A stretch of DNA of 47,697 bases from Ramicandelaber brevisporus (Eukaryota; Kickxellomycota; Ramicandelaberales; Ramicandelaberaceae), in assembly GCA_025201865.1 (NCBI GenBank), contig MU602789.1, positions 4,096 through 51,792 on the forward strand, read 5' to 3'. A program made the position numbers and the translations under genes. Positions 35,833-45,495 of the stretch are shown here, in pieces. The number at the start of each line of letters is the position of its first letter. Position 1 is the first letter of the stretch. The notes beneath the pieces were generated by a model. The model had not been told where the DNA came from. It made no database searches and saw only the letters and a list, made by a program, of their open reading frames with translations.

Positions 35833-36066
35833 CCTGTGCGTGGGCAATGTTGTGTTTGTGGCAGGCTGTGTTGCGTGTTGTTGTTGTTGCTGTTGCTGTT
35901 CAACTGACAGATTCTGACTAGATTTGTTTGACTGATCACAGTCTGCCCAGTCTTCAACAAAGTCGTCATCAGGTGGCTCTAGCTCATCTTGCTGTTCTCC
36001 TATACCGTCCAACTGTCGTATCGAACTGTCCAGTGTTGTTGTAAGCCTTGTTGCGGTTTCTGACAT
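33700..36066 (-). CDS. CABLES-like cyclin-box protein
   Basis: The 788-residue protein is mostly disordered: acidic DDDFVEDWADCDQ near the N-terminus, Gln and Asn runs, Ser-rich segments, and an Ala run around residue 580. The last ~175 residues are ordered. LPGFVGSVIEYSTPYNFKRD is followed by TSIREIKSSMLTV, LELSTLAIATVFFEKLIL, KANRKAMAATCMLLAFKV and FNVFAKLGFELYPAISEFMPH. This is the cyclin-like domain of CABLES proteins (CDK5 and ABL1 enzyme substrate), whose animal members link cyclin-dependent kinases to other kinases. An ordinary cyclin is the alternative, but the FVGxVIxY entry plus NRKxxAxxxLLLAxK matches CABLES better. The first ATG is 36066; the frame continues open upstream without one. 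Confidence 0.75.
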
Positions 36067-36751
36067 TCGCGTATCCTGTGTATCCTGTGTGTGCTTTGCA
36101 GAGAGAATTAAAGTGGAAAAAAATAAAGGAGAGCGAGTATTGCAAAGTTCATGCCACAAACAATTTCCCTTTCCAACGGAGATGTGTCATCGGCTCAGCC
36201 TGTCACCTTGAATCTTTACCGCCACTTGTTTCTCGGTTACTTTTCTTGCATGCTTGCTCACTGGCTCAGATCATGATGAACGGTTAATGGTTTTGTATAT
36301 TTTTACTCTCTCTCTCTTCCTCTCTAAGGTGGAATTCTTGCGAGGAACCTTCTGGCCTCGTGCTTCGGATTCTGCATCCTGTCGACCACAAAAAAAAGTG
36401 CATAAATTCTACACACTTTGTTCGCCTTTCTGGCACTCCGCCCTCCCCCAGTGTGTTCTATATTCTCTCTTTCTCTCTCTCGTCGCTGTTTTTCTCTTGC
36501 TTTTTTCTCTTGCTTTCCACAGTGGTTCCTTCAACTGTTTGCCATCACAGATTCTCTGTCCAGCCGCCAGCCCTTTTTTTTGCTCAGCAGTAAAGACGAC
36601 AACGACAGCAACAGCGACAGCGACAGCAACAGCTACGACTCCATCCCCTTGTTTTCACTTTACTACTTTTAGTTGCGCACATCTCCAGTAACAGCAGCTA
36701 CAGCTACAGCTACAACTACAACAACAGTTACAGACATTATTTCAGCACAAG
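36067..36751. other. Divergent intergenic region, CABLES-like / CaM-kinase
   Basis: The shared upstream region of a cyclin-box gene and a kinase gene contains T-rich and C/T-rich stretches, a CATAAATT element (about 36400), and a long ACAGC/ACAAC-rich leader (about 36600-36750) for the kinase. No gene is supported. Confidence 0.5.
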
Positions 36752-37891
36752 ATGGGTCTCCTTGATTCTTTTACTCATCAGCCAGCGTCCTACTCCAAGC
36801 GCAAGAACTACAAGTTTATCAAGCAGCTTGGTTCCGGCTCGTTTGGCGAAGTCAAGCTGGCCACCAAGCTCGATACGGATGAGCAGGTTGCAGTCAAGAT
36901 TGTTCGCAAGGCACAGCTGAAAGCGTCCAACAATGAAGCAATGGTGGTCAAGGAGCTGTCAATTGTGGGCAGACTTGATCATCCATCCATTGTGCACTTG
37001 CTTGACTGGTTCGAATCGAAAGACAAGTACTACATGGTCTTCCAGCTGGCCAGCGGAGGTGAATTGTTTGACAGAATCATTGCGCGTGGTAAATTCACTG
37101 AAGACGATGCTCGAGATGTGGTCAAAACTGTATTGGAAGCACTGTCATATTTGCATGCTCACGGCATCGTCCATCGTGATTTGAAGCCTGAAAACTTGAT
37201 TTATGCCAGTCCAGCGCCAGATGCCCCGCTGCTGCTGGCTGACTTTGGAATCTCCAAATTGATGCGGAATGACACTGATGTGATGACGACTGTCTGTGGC
37301 TCGCCTGGCTATACCGCTCCTGAGATCTTGACTCGCAAGCCATATGGACGCGAGGTTGATTTGTACAGCCTGGGTATCATTTCATATGCACTGCTGTGTG
37401 GATATGCGCCATTTTATGAGTACGAGCACGACCAGTACAAAATGCTGCAGGTAATGTTGAATGGTCACATTGTGTTCCATGATCCATACTGGCGCGGTAT
37501 CTCGGAGTTAGCCAAGGACTTTATTCGCCACATGTTGCATCCTGATCCAGCAATGCGTCCGTCTGCCGATGCCGCGCTGGCTCATCCTTGGATCACTGGC
37601 ATCAATGCTACCACTGCAGCTGCTGCAGATTTGTTGCCAACTGTCAAGAAGAATTACACCGATGCCCGTCAGAAGCTGCGTGATTCAATCAACAAGATTC
37701 GTGCTCTCAATCGCATCAAAACTGGATTGCTGGGTCGTTCAGCATCGAATGAAGATCAGCTCTCAGATGATGAAGACAAGTCTGGCGCATCTGGCCAAGG
37801 CGGTGTCAGTGCAAATGCCACCGTCGGTCAGCTGCTGTTAGATCGTCTCAAGCAACAGCGTGCAGCCGGCGATGAAAAGAATGTCGTCTAA
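36752..37891 (+). CDS. Calcium/calmodulin-dependent protein kinase, CaMKI-like
   Basis: The 379-residue protein has a complete Ser/Thr kinase domain (about 20-280): GSGSFGEVKLA (Gly loop), VAVKIVRK (Lys49), HRDLKPEN (Asp143), DFG (Asp164), TTVCGSPGYTAPEIL (activation loop; Thr180 is where CaMK kinases phosphorylate) and YSLGIISYALLCGYAPFYE. After the domain, NYTDARQKLRDSINKIRALN and RIKTGLLGRS form a basic amphipathic helix, the expected autoinhibitory and calmodulin-binding segment. The N-terminus MGLLDSFT fits the N-myristoylation pattern (Gly2, Ser6), suggesting membrane association. The acidic Ser-rich C-terminus is disordered. The gene diverges from the CABLES-like gene. Confidence 0.93.
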   Translation: MGLLDSFTHQPASYSKRKNYKFIKQLGSGSFGEVKLATKLDTDEQVAVKIVRKAQLKASNNEAMVVKELSIVGRLDHPSIVHLLDWFESKDKYYMVFQLASGGELFDRIIARGKFTEDDARDVVKTVLEALSYLHAHGIVHRDLKPENLIYASPAPDAPLLLADFGISKLMRNDTDVMTTVCGSPGYTAPEILTRKPYGREVDLYSLGIISYALLCGYAPFYEYEHDQYKMLQVMLNGHIVFHDPYWRGISELAKDFIRHMLHPDPAMRPSADAALAHPWITGINATTAAAADLLPTVKKNYTDARQKLRDSINKIRALNRIKTGLLGRSASNEDQLSDDEDKSGASGQGGVSANATVGQLLLDRLKQQRAAGDEKNVV

Positions 37892-38250
37892 CTCAATAGT
37901 AGTTAGTTTAATTAAAGAAAATTGTAAAAGCATTATCGCCATCCTTTGTTTTTTTTATATCCTCTTCATCCCTTTCATCTTTATCATCATCATTATCATT
38001 ATCACCATCATCGTCATCATCGTCATCATTATTATTGGTTTTTTTTAATTCACCTTCTAATTATAGGTTCGACGCTGTGAGAGTCAGAGAAACCTATTCA
38101 CCAAACTTAGAACACTCTAACAACTACACTGTTCTCTGTCGCTTTCTGTCGTGAATAAAAATCTTGATCAAATCTGCTTTGAGCGAAACGAAACGAAACG
38201 AAGCGAAACGAGCAAGCGATCAAGCGAGTGAGCGAGTGAATAAGTAAGCA
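37892..38250. other. Intergenic between kinase and Mcd4
   Basis: It contains ATC/ATT trinucleotide-rich DNA (about 37978-38037) in the kinase 3' flank. The Mcd4 leader is rich in GAAAC and GAGC/GAAT repeats (about 38180-38246). No gene is supported. Confidence 0.5.
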
Positions 38251-41200
38251 ATGGCGGTACTGCCTGGAGGACTAGTTGGACAGAGCGCCACAGCGCTGCT
38301 GTTGCTAGGACTTGTGTTCCATCTCATTTATATGTGGAGCATCTTCGACATTTACTTCCGGTCTCCTTTGGTCCATGGCATGCAACAACATCGCGTCAAT
38401 ACCCACCAACCTCCCGCAAAACGCATCGTACTGTTCTCTGCCGATGGTCTCCGTGCTGATCGACTGTTTGATGAATACGAGCACGCCGGATATCTCGATG
38501 ACGCCACCCGTTCAACCATCAAAGAACTGCTTTCATCACCTCAGAGCAATAGCAAAACAACATTGGCACCATTTTTACACTCAATATGTTTAGAGCGTGG
38601 ATCCTGTGGTATCTCTCACACTAGAGTTCCCACAGAGTCTCGGCCTGGCCATGTAGCGATGATTGCAGGCTTCTACGAAGATGTCAGTGCAGTTACCAAG
38701 GGATGGAAGATGAATCCAGTGGAGTTTGATTCACTATTCAATCAAAGTAGTCATACCTGGTCATTTGGATCTCCTGATATCTTGCCAATGTTTAAGGAGG
38801 GTGCTACAGACAAGTCCAAGATTGAAGTTTATAATTACGCTGAAGAGAAAGAAAAATTTGATGGAGATGCGATTGGTTTAGATGAATGGGTATTTGCACG
38901 CGTGAATGAAATGATGGATGGTGCCGAACGTGCCTCCTCTGCTAGAGTTGGCAGCACAAATCCAGTAGAAGATGCATTTAGTCCAGAGTATAGTGAATCA
39001 CAGTTGGCAGAGATGTTAAAACAAGATGGATCTGTTATATTTTTGCATCTGCTTGGATTGGATACAAATGGACATGGTTTTCGACCAAATTCGCGAGAAT
39101 ACTTGAAGAATATTCAATATGTGGACAATGAAATCCGCAAGTTTAGCGAGAGATTGGAGAGATTCTTTGGAAATGACGGGCGTACAGCATATGTGTTTAC
39201 ATCGGACCATGGAATGCAAGACAGAGGTGTGCATGGCGATGGAGATCCTCAAAACACTCAAACGCCATTGATTGCTTGGGGTGCTGGCGTTGCTGGTCCA
39301 AAATCGACTCCTACTGTAAACCTGAGTGGACATGCCAAGGATAAGGACTCGGAGCACTGGGGAAGATTGCAGAGTGTGCCACGCAAAGATGTCAACCAGG
39401 CTGATATATCTCCATTGATGGCTGCTTTGATTGGTGTAAACTTCCCTGCAAACTCAGTTGGTGAACTGCCCATTGACTATCTCGATGATGCCTACTCGGT
39501 TGATTTTAAAGCACGGGCAGCATTGGTGAACGCACGCCAAATCTACGAGCAATATGTTGTCAAAAATCATGAGAAACAAGCCACTGAGATATTCTTTCAG
39601 CCATACAAAGAGCTTGTAGACGCTGAGTCACGCCTCGCAGACATTGAAAACAGACTAATTGTGGCCGAGAAGCAATACGAAGAGGCAGAGGAGGAATGCT
39701 TGAAATTGATTAAGGTTTGTTTGGCTGGACTGAGATATCTGCAAACTTACGACTGGCTATTCTTGCGCACACTTGTATCGGCTGGCTTCTTGGGCTGGAT
39801 TGCATACAGTTTGGTACACATCTTCAGCGCATACACCATAGCTGAGTCCGAGAGAAGACCAGGTGGATCACTGGGCACGTATTTGGCTACAATCATTGGC
39901 ATTGCACTGTTTTATGTCATTATCAGCAAGCGCTCTCCAGCCATGTACTATGCATACGCAGTATTCCCACTGTTCTTCTGGTCTCAAGTTCTGAACAACC
40001 TGCATGTCTTTGGCCAAGTCATTTCGCGTCTCTCTACACTTTCCGCAGCACGTAGACCCGATTCGCTGATGCGTCGATTCCCGTCACTCAAATATGTGGT
40101 TGCACTGGGAATTGTTGCTGGTTATGTCATTGTTCTCGAAGCATTGGTGGCAAGCTACTTCCATCGGTCTGTTCTGACCGCAATGTTCGCTGTGGCTGCA
40201 ATCTGGCCATTTGTGTTCATGAACAGCTCGGTGCGCCGTTCGCTGCCTACATTTGCGCTGTTGATGTGGTTCATGTCGTGTATCGCCACTGGATCATTCA
40301 TGCTGCTGGATGTTGTGCTCTGGGTCGATATCCCACTCCTCATTCTCGGCGGTGTCGTGATCGCATCCACCGGTTTGTTTGCCTTGAACCATCTCGGCGA
40401 TATCATGGCTGCAGCACGCGGTGCCATCCCAGCGTATCGCACAGCCTTCCGTGTTCTTGTGTTCCAAATCGTACTGGTTATTGCTACGACCGCTTTGGTT
40501 GTTGCAACGACTGTTTTGGCTGCATCGATAGCAAAGATGAAACAGGCAAATGAAGAGCCAGGAATGGTCAACATTGTCTTGACTTGGATCTTCTTTGTCT
40601 TGACGTGGACCATCTTTGTGGTAGCTCCAGCAGTGCCATTTGTACATGGAAGACACACAGCTCAGCACTTTGTGCATCGCCTCGTCACCATCTACCTAGC
40701 ATTTGCTCCGCCATTCATCTTGATGAGCATGTCGTATGAGGTGCTGTTCTATGGATGCTTCGGTGTCGTTCTCTTCCTGTGGGTTATCATTGAGCGTCAA
40801 CAGTATGCTTCATCTCAGACCGCACTGGCACACCCACAGCCTACTATTGTTACACCGCACTCCAACGGCAATGGTTCAGTGAATGGTAGACCAGCACCGC
40901 TGCAAGCCAAACATCGCTCGCTGAGACTATCAGATGCACGCACCGTTCTCTTCTTCCTCTTCTTCATCAATGTTGCCTTCTTTGGCACTGGCAACGTTGC
41001 ATCCATCTCCAGCTTCTCTCTCGAGCCGGTTTACCGCTTCGTCTCAGGCTTCTCCCCCTTCCTCATGGGTGCACTACTCATTGTCAAGATCATCATCCCA
41101 TTCATCCTTGTATCATCCGCATTTGGCGTACTAAACAAGTCGCTCGAGCTGCCTCCAATGTCACTGTCGACGTTAGTTCTTGGCACGACAGATGTAATGA

Positions 41201-41391
41201 CATTGAATTTCTTCTTCTTGGTCAGAGATGATGGATCTTGGCTGGAGATTGGATCGTCAATCAGTCACTTTGTGATTGCATCGTGCTTTGTAGTATTGAC
41301 TGCATTATTGTTTGCACTGAGCCATGTCATGGTCGGAACCGTGTTGGTACCTAGCGTCGCCACCGAAGAAGAAGCACGGAAGCGCGCTTAA
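38251..41391 (+). CDS. MCD4: GPI ethanolamine-phosphate transferase 1 (Mcd4/PIG-N)
   Basis: The 1046-residue ER membrane enzyme adds phosphoethanolamine to the first mannose of GPI precursors. One N-terminal membrane helix (about 8-30) is followed by a luminal alkaline-phosphatase-type domain (about 45-400): RIVLFSADGLRADRLF, HTRVPTESRPGHVAMIAGFY with the nucleophile Thr128, MLGLD-like LLGLDTNGHGFRPNS, and TSDHGMQDRGVHGDGDPQNT. From about residue 490 there are roughly 12-15 hydrophobic helices of the PIG-N C-terminal domain. The length fits the family (900-1000), with a short Asn/Gly/Pro-rich insert near 860. The ATG at 38251 is the first. It converges with RBFA, only 93 bp apart. Confidence 0.97.
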   Translation: MAVLPGGLVGQSATALLLLGLVFHLIYMWSIFDIYFRSPLVHGMQQHRVNTHQPPAKRIVLFSADGLRADRLFDEYEHAGYLDDATRSTIKELLSSPQSNSKTTLAPFLHSICLERGSCGISHTRVPTESRPGHVAMIAGFYEDVSAVTKGWKMNPVEFDSLFNQSSHTWSFGSPDILPMFKEGATDKSKIEVYNYAEEKEKFDGDAIGLDEWVFARVNEMMDGAERASSARVGSTNPVEDAFSPEYSESQLAEMLKQDGSVIFLHLLGLDTNGHGFRPNSREYLKNIQYVDNEIRKFSERLERFFGNDGRTAYVFTSDHGMQDRGVHGDGDPQNTQTPLIAWGAGVAGPKSTPTVNLSGHAKDKDSEHWGRLQSVPRKDVNQADISPLMAALIGVNFPANSVGELPIDYLDDAYSVDFKARAALVNARQIYEQYVVKNHEKQATEIFFQPYKELVDAESRLADIENRLIVAEKQYEEAEEECLKLIKVCLAGLRYLQTYDWLFLRTLVSAGFLGWIAYSLVHIFSAYTIAESERRPGGSLGTYLATIIGIALFYVIISKRSPAMYYAYAVFPLFFWSQVLNNLHVFGQVISRLSTLSAARRPDSLMRRFPSLKYVVALGIVAGYVIVLEALVASYFHRSVLTAMFAVAAIWPFVFMNSSVRRSLPTFALLMWFMSCIATGSFMLLDVVLWVDIPLLILGGVVIASTGLFALNHLGDIMAAARGAIPAYRTAFRVLVFQIVLVIATTALVVATTVLAASIAKMKQANEEPGMVNIVLTWIFFVLTWTIFVVAPAVPFVHGRHTAQHFVHRLVTIYLAFAPPFILMSMSYEVLFYGCFGVVLFLWVIIERQQYASSQTALAHPQPTIVTPHSNGNGSVNGRPAPLQAKHRSLRLSDARTVLFFLFFINVAFFGTGNVASISSFSLEPVYRFVSGFSPFLMGALLIVKIIIPFILVSSAFGVLNKSLELPPMSLSTLVLGTTDVMTLNFFFLVRDDGSWLEIGSSISHFVIASCFVVLTALLFALSHVMVGTVLVPSVATEEEARKRA

Positions 41392-41484
41392 ACCTATTCT
41401 TTTTAAGAAAGAGTAAAAATAACAATGGTAATAGCCCTTTAAAGTTATTAAAAGTTTAAAATCAGCACTGATGTGAAGTTTGAG

Positions 41485-42219
41485 TTACTCGTGCTCCATT
41501 TCAATAGTATTCATTCCTTCAGCAGTATCACAATCATCCACAAACCTCACCTTTGGACAAACCTTCAAATTTGCATGTCGCTCAATCAGCATTTGCATCA
41601 CAGCCTCATGCTTCTTGAGCGCCATTGCGATGTCCGCTCTGCCCACGCCTACATTTGGCACAATCACTCCCATCCTCTTCGCCTTTGCAGATGCTGATTC
41701 CAATGTTTCCGCTGTTCTCCAATATACTGCCGCTCGTTTAAAGTTTGCAGCCAAAACCACACGCGTGATTTGCAGGTTTAACAGCGATAGAGCGGGAGAG
41801 GGCATGGCTTCATTGCTGAAGACGAGTTCGACAGTGTTTTTGAGACGGCGCTCTATGCGTGCAGCGTTTTCGGACCGCTTGAGTTGCTGCTGCTGCGTGA
41901 TATTTTGCTGACGAGCCGGCAATATTGTTACATTGGAACCAATCTCGGCGAATTCCCCCTCGGGTGAAGATGGTGACGATTGTGAAGAATGGCGGGACTT
42001 GCTGGGTGAGAGCATGCGTCGACGAACTGTGCCATACGACAGTTTGTGTGGATTGTCTTGCCGCTCAAAGAAGTGGTCAAGTCGTGGTGGTATAAATACA
42101 CCTTCGGATACCAACTCTGCAACCTTGGGTGGTCGCTTCGACAATGCAGTTCGTGAGCTACTGAGCAATCGTACTCCGCTGCTTGCTGATCTCGCTGCTA
42201 CTGCTGTCAATCTGTACAT
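41485..42219 (-). CDS. Mitochondrial ribosome-binding factor A (RbfA-like)
   Basis: From the ATG at 42219 the protein has 244 residues. It opens MYRLTAVAARSASSGVRLLS, an Arg/Ser presequence without acids, typical of mitochondrial import. A Ser/Pro-rich stretch follows (SPSKSRHSSQSSPSSPEG). Then comes the RbfA KH-like region (about 120-220): RIERRLKNTVELVFSNEAMP, LLNLQITRVVLAANFKRAAVYW and an adjacent helical region ending KVRFVDD. RbfA helps the small mitoribosomal subunit mature. Sequence matches are limited to the core, so the assignment is moderate. A longer frame upstream starts only with TTG. It lies in tandem with the FYR-domain gene (100 bp apart). Confidence 0.75.
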   Translation of the reverse strand: MYRLTAVAARSASSGVRLLSSSRTALSKRPPKVAELVSEGVFIPPRLDHFFERQDNPHKLSYGTVRRRMLSPSKSRHSSQSSPSSPEGEFAEIGSNVTILPARQQNITQQQQLKRSENAARIERRLKNTVELVFSNEAMPSPALSLLNLQITRVVLAANFKRAAVYWRTAETLESASAKAKRMGVIVPNVGVGRADIAMALKKHEAVMQMLIERHANLKVCPKVRFVDDCDTAEGMNTIEMEHE

Positions 42220-42319
42220 CTCGTCGAGGTCGTCGTCGTTGTTACTGTGCAAAGAAAAAAATTAATAAAAATTCGTTGAAAAAAATGAGCTTTTAAAAAT
42301 AAGTGTAGTTAATTGTGTA

Positions 42320-44641
42320 TCAAGGTGCTCCAATGTCATCATCTCCATCTCCATCTCCATCTACATCTCCATAGTCATAACCAGCATCAGCGTCAACGTC
42401 AACATCAACATCAATGTCGACATCAGCATCGGTTCCTTCGTATTCATCTCCAGTGGTTCCTGCATCGCTTGGAGGCATTGATATCATCATTCCCTTTGAT
42501 GCACTTTTACTGCCAGCTGGCTTGCCCAATCTGCTTCCACCAGCTGGTATGCTGTATGCCTCACCAGCTGCGCTCCGTTCGGCGAGTGGAGTGAATGACA
42601 CCTTCATGTTGCGCATATGCTTAGCGTCCATTTCAGTAAATGATTGCCACTGGTAATTCTTGCACTTGTCGGCATTTGGCAAATCTTGAATCAACTTTGC
42701 AATAGTGGCATGAGTGAATCCAAACAAGTCTGTGCCAGACACTGAGCTAACAGAGTCGGTGCCGGATACTTTGATTGTGTTGACCGCCTTGATGACTCGA
42801 GCCCATGCACCCGTGGATGACTCCCATTCGATTGGAGCGGTGCCAGCGGGTAAATCCTCAGGCGTTAGCCTGAACTTTGGATGGGAGCCGCCGTCTTCGA
42901 TAGTGCAAGTGTAGATGACTTGTTGTCCTGGAGTATACATTGACCAATAGTAACGCTGAATCGAGTAACCAACTGGATAAATGTAGCGCTCAGTGTGGTA
43001 ATCAGGCCGATCAAAGACTATTGTGCCCAGTGACACCACTTGCATGACTCCAATTTTGATTGGCATCACCGGAGTGCCATCTGGATTGCGCTTGACTGGC
43101 TGAACGCTTCGTGTGCCTCTTTGGGAGCCGCGTGATCTTTTAATCCTCTTGGCTGGTGGCGGACCTGCTGCGGCTAAATCTGGAAGTGTGTTTGTAGTGG
43201 CATCAGATATTGCAGAAGCAGATGGCAGGATATTGGGCGATTGGAGTGTAGGTGGCTGTTGCTGCTGCTGTTGTTGTGTCATTAAATAGCTTGAATTCGA
43301 GTCTGTGGATTGAAATGTATGCTGCGACTGGTTAGCTGGCTGTGCTGTTAATTGTTCTGTGATTGGTGCATCTTGATATGATGAAGATGATAATGTTGGC
43401 GGCTGTTGCTGCTGCTGCGGCTGTATAGGATTAGGTGCAGGTGTAAATACTGTGGTTGCTGTGAGTCCTGCTGCAACATTTGATACTATTGACAGTGCAG
43501 ATGTTGGATGCTGTCTCCTTGTTAATTGAGGAGCCGCTGGACCAGGAGCTGATTGTCGTGTTCTCCCTACAGTGCGTGGCACATATGTTGCTGCACTTGT
43601 TACAGCTGGATTGGCAGTTAGATTCCTTGAAAATATATCAACAGTGTGGACAAGGCTCCCAAAGTCAACCGACTGCGGTGGCTGTGGTGGAGGCATATCA
43701 AAGCGTGTAGTGCCAATCGGCTCCAGTGCCTGTTGTTGCTCAGATGCCGCTGCAGATCCATTCGTGTTGTCAGCGCCAGTTAGAGGAAGCTCAGGCACAT
43801 ATGACATGAGCGTAGATGACAATGCATCTCTATCAACATCTAGCACAGCAGGTGGAGCCAATGCAGCCTCGCCAATCAGCTTTGAGATGGCGGACAGGCT
43901 CGATAATAGCCATTCACGATCACCTCGCAGCTGATTAAGCTTGTTTGCCAATTCTTGAGCTTGTTCAGCGCGTGCAGCCACTGTAGACTGCTCATTTTGC
44001 AAACGACGCCGCAACACTCTGTATTCATTAAGAGTCACTGCATCCTCGGCCTTTGTGGAGCGTGAGTGCGAGGCTGATGGCACATTTTGAGCTACGCTAC
44101 TCGCCTGACCAAGCTTGGATCTTCCATGCGGCTTTGCAAACGACTTTGATGATAGTAATGATGATGCTGATGCTGTTGTTGATTGCAATTGCTGTTGGTG
44201 TTGGTGTTGAAGTGATGCTGACAATGCAGCTGTTGGAGGAGGAGGAGGAGGAGGAGGAGGAGGAGGCAAGCGCGCAGTAGCCCAGTCAATAGGTGCTGGC
44301 GATTCCGAAGCTGCATATTGCTGCTGGTGTTTAAACTTTGGAGTGAGGTTCAAGATGGTTTTGGCAGGATGCCGTGAACCACCACCATTGCCACTGCCAC
44401 CACCACCGCCATTACTACTCTCCGCAGCAGTTGTGGCACCAATTGACACTGACTTGGACGAAGGCGTTGTACCGTTACTGCCGGTGACACTAGCGCTTGA
44501 GTCGTCGTTGGTAGCGTTGGTGATAATTGTATTGTCGTCGTTGAGGTTATGGTCGTGGTGGCTGTGGCCGTGATAGTGGTGGTGACCGTTGGTATGTGTC
44601 TCAATAGCTGTTGACATTGTGGATATGGCGGCCTGTGTCAT
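42320..44641 (-). CDS. TBRG1-like nuclear protein with FYRN/FYRC domains
   Basis: From the ATG at 44641 the protein has 773 residues. A His/Asn/Ser/Gly-rich N-terminus and a poly-Pro run (GGA repeat on the plus strand) lead to a coiled-coil segment near 200-250 (EYRVLRRRLQNEQSTVAARA, then DREWLLSSL). Gln- and Pro-rich linkers and a basic PPAKRIKRSRGSQRGTRSV nuclear signal follow. The FYRN (about 530-585: LGTIVFDRPDYHTERYIYPV) and FYRC (about 590-690: FGFTHATIAKLIQDLPNADK) domains resemble TGF-beta regulator 1, and the coil-plus-FYR layout is the same. The tail is Asp/Gly-rich. FYR domains occur in chromatin proteins. The open frame extends 170 codons upstream to 45151 without any ATG. Confidence 0.85.
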   Translation of the reverse strand: MTQAAISTMSTAIETHTNGHHHYHGHSHHDHNLNDDNTIITNATNDDSSASVTGSNGTTPSSKSVSIGATTAAESSNGGGGGSGNGGGSRHPAKTILNLTPKFKHQQQYAASESPAPIDWATARLPPPPPPPPPPPTAALSASLQHQHQQQLQSTTASASSLLSSKSFAKPHGRSKLGQASSVAQNVPSASHSRSTKAEDAVTLNEYRVLRRRLQNEQSTVAARAEQAQELANKLNQLRGDREWLLSSLSAISKLIGEAALAPPAVLDVDRDALSSTLMSYVPELPLTGADNTNGSAAASEQQQALEPIGTTRFDMPPPQPPQSVDFGSLVHTVDIFSRNLTANPAVTSAATYVPRTVGRTRQSAPGPAAPQLTRRQHPTSALSIVSNVAAGLTATTVFTPAPNPIQPQQQQQPPTLSSSSYQDAPITEQLTAQPANQSQHTFQSTDSNSSYLMTQQQQQQQPPTLQSPNILPSASAISDATTNTLPDLAAAGPPPAKRIKRSRGSQRGTRSVQPVKRNPDGTPVMPIKIGVMQVVSLGTIVFDRPDYHTERYIYPVGYSIQRYYWSMYTPGQQVIYTCTIEDGGSHPKFRLTPEDLPAGTAPIEWESSTGAWARVIKAVNTIKVSGTDSVSSVSGTDLFGFTHATIAKLIQDLPNADKCKNYQWQSFTEMDAKHMRNMKVSFTPLAERSAAGEAYSIPAGGSRLGKPAGSKSASKGMMISMPPSDAGTTGDEYEGTDADVDIDVDVDVDADAGYDYGDVDGDGDGDDDIGAP
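44235..44266 (-). repeat. (GGA)n tract encoding poly-proline
   Basis: A run of about ten GGA units (minus-strand TCC/CCT) encodes a poly-Pro stretch within the TBRG1-like protein. Confidence 0.85.
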
Positions 44642-45495
44642 TTGATGATTGCAATGTATACACTGTGAATGAATGGATGGATGGATGAAAAGAAAGGATG
44701 AAAGGGAATGAGGGGAGAAACCGCGAGCAAAAAAAAGGAAGGTGCAAACTAGAATATGCTGTTTTGGTTGTGGTGGTGGTGGTGAAGGTGTGTTGAAGTA
44801 CGTTGTGTTGTGTTGTGTTGTGCTGTGTGTTGGCGTGTTGATCAAGGCTGTGCTCGAGCTGTATGTTTCTGGGAGTGAGCGAGCGAGCGAACGAACAAGT
44901 GATCGAAACGACGAGAGCCTCGTGTGCTGTGGTTGCTGTTGTCGCTGTCGTTGGGCGAGTGTGAGTTGCGGAAGTGGAGGCTGATGGAGCCGACCGAGTG
45001 CTTGCTCTGTTGGCGGCTGGCTGGCTGGCTGCCTCGCTGCTTGGCTGGTTAGTGGAGCGTTTCGTTCTTGGTTGCGTCCCGATGAAGAAGCTGTTGGTTG
45101 CTGGTTGACTACTGCTGACTGCCTGAAGGGAAGGGGATGAGGAGGCTGCAATAGAGAGGGTTGCTGTTGCTGGAGTGAAAGGGAAAGGGTGCTGGCAGTG
45201 GTCTGTACGTCACTGTTATTGTCGTCGCCGCGACCCTCTTTGCAGCGACGGGTTATATCACAGCCAACCTCGGAGTATATCGCAAAGGAGACACATGTTG
45301 TTTGCGATTATTTTCTAGGTTTTTTTTGTTGTTGTTGTTCGTCATTTTTTTTTCATTCGGTTAGAACTGTTACTTCTACTCGTTTTCTCTCTCTGGATGT
45401 GGATGTGGGCTTCGATGACAGTCCGCGACCTGTCTGCTGGGAACCTGCTTGCTTGCTTGCTTGCTCATCTTGATTTATTTGCTTCCAAATCACAT
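44642..45495. other. Divergent intergenic region, TBRG1-like / SLC35F-like
   Basis: It contains GTTGT-type repeats (about 44800-44830), GAGCGAAC repeats (about 44875-44895), a GTATATCG element near 45273, and CTTG tetranucleotide runs (about 45450-45470). It includes the 170-codon in-frame, ATG-less extension of the TBRG1-like gene and the alternative N-terminus of the SLC35F-like gene. Confidence 0.5.

Noticed and set aside
38060-38085. GGTTCGA, resembling a tRNA B box
   Set aside because: There is no matching A box or cloverleaf upstream, and the flanks do not pair; I found no convincing tRNA anywhere.
45397-45495. Longer N-terminus for the SLC35F-like transporter from ATG 45397
   Set aside because: It is possible but not preferred: the added 33 residues are Cys/Leu-rich and arise from a CTTG repeat. 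Noted as an alternative start.
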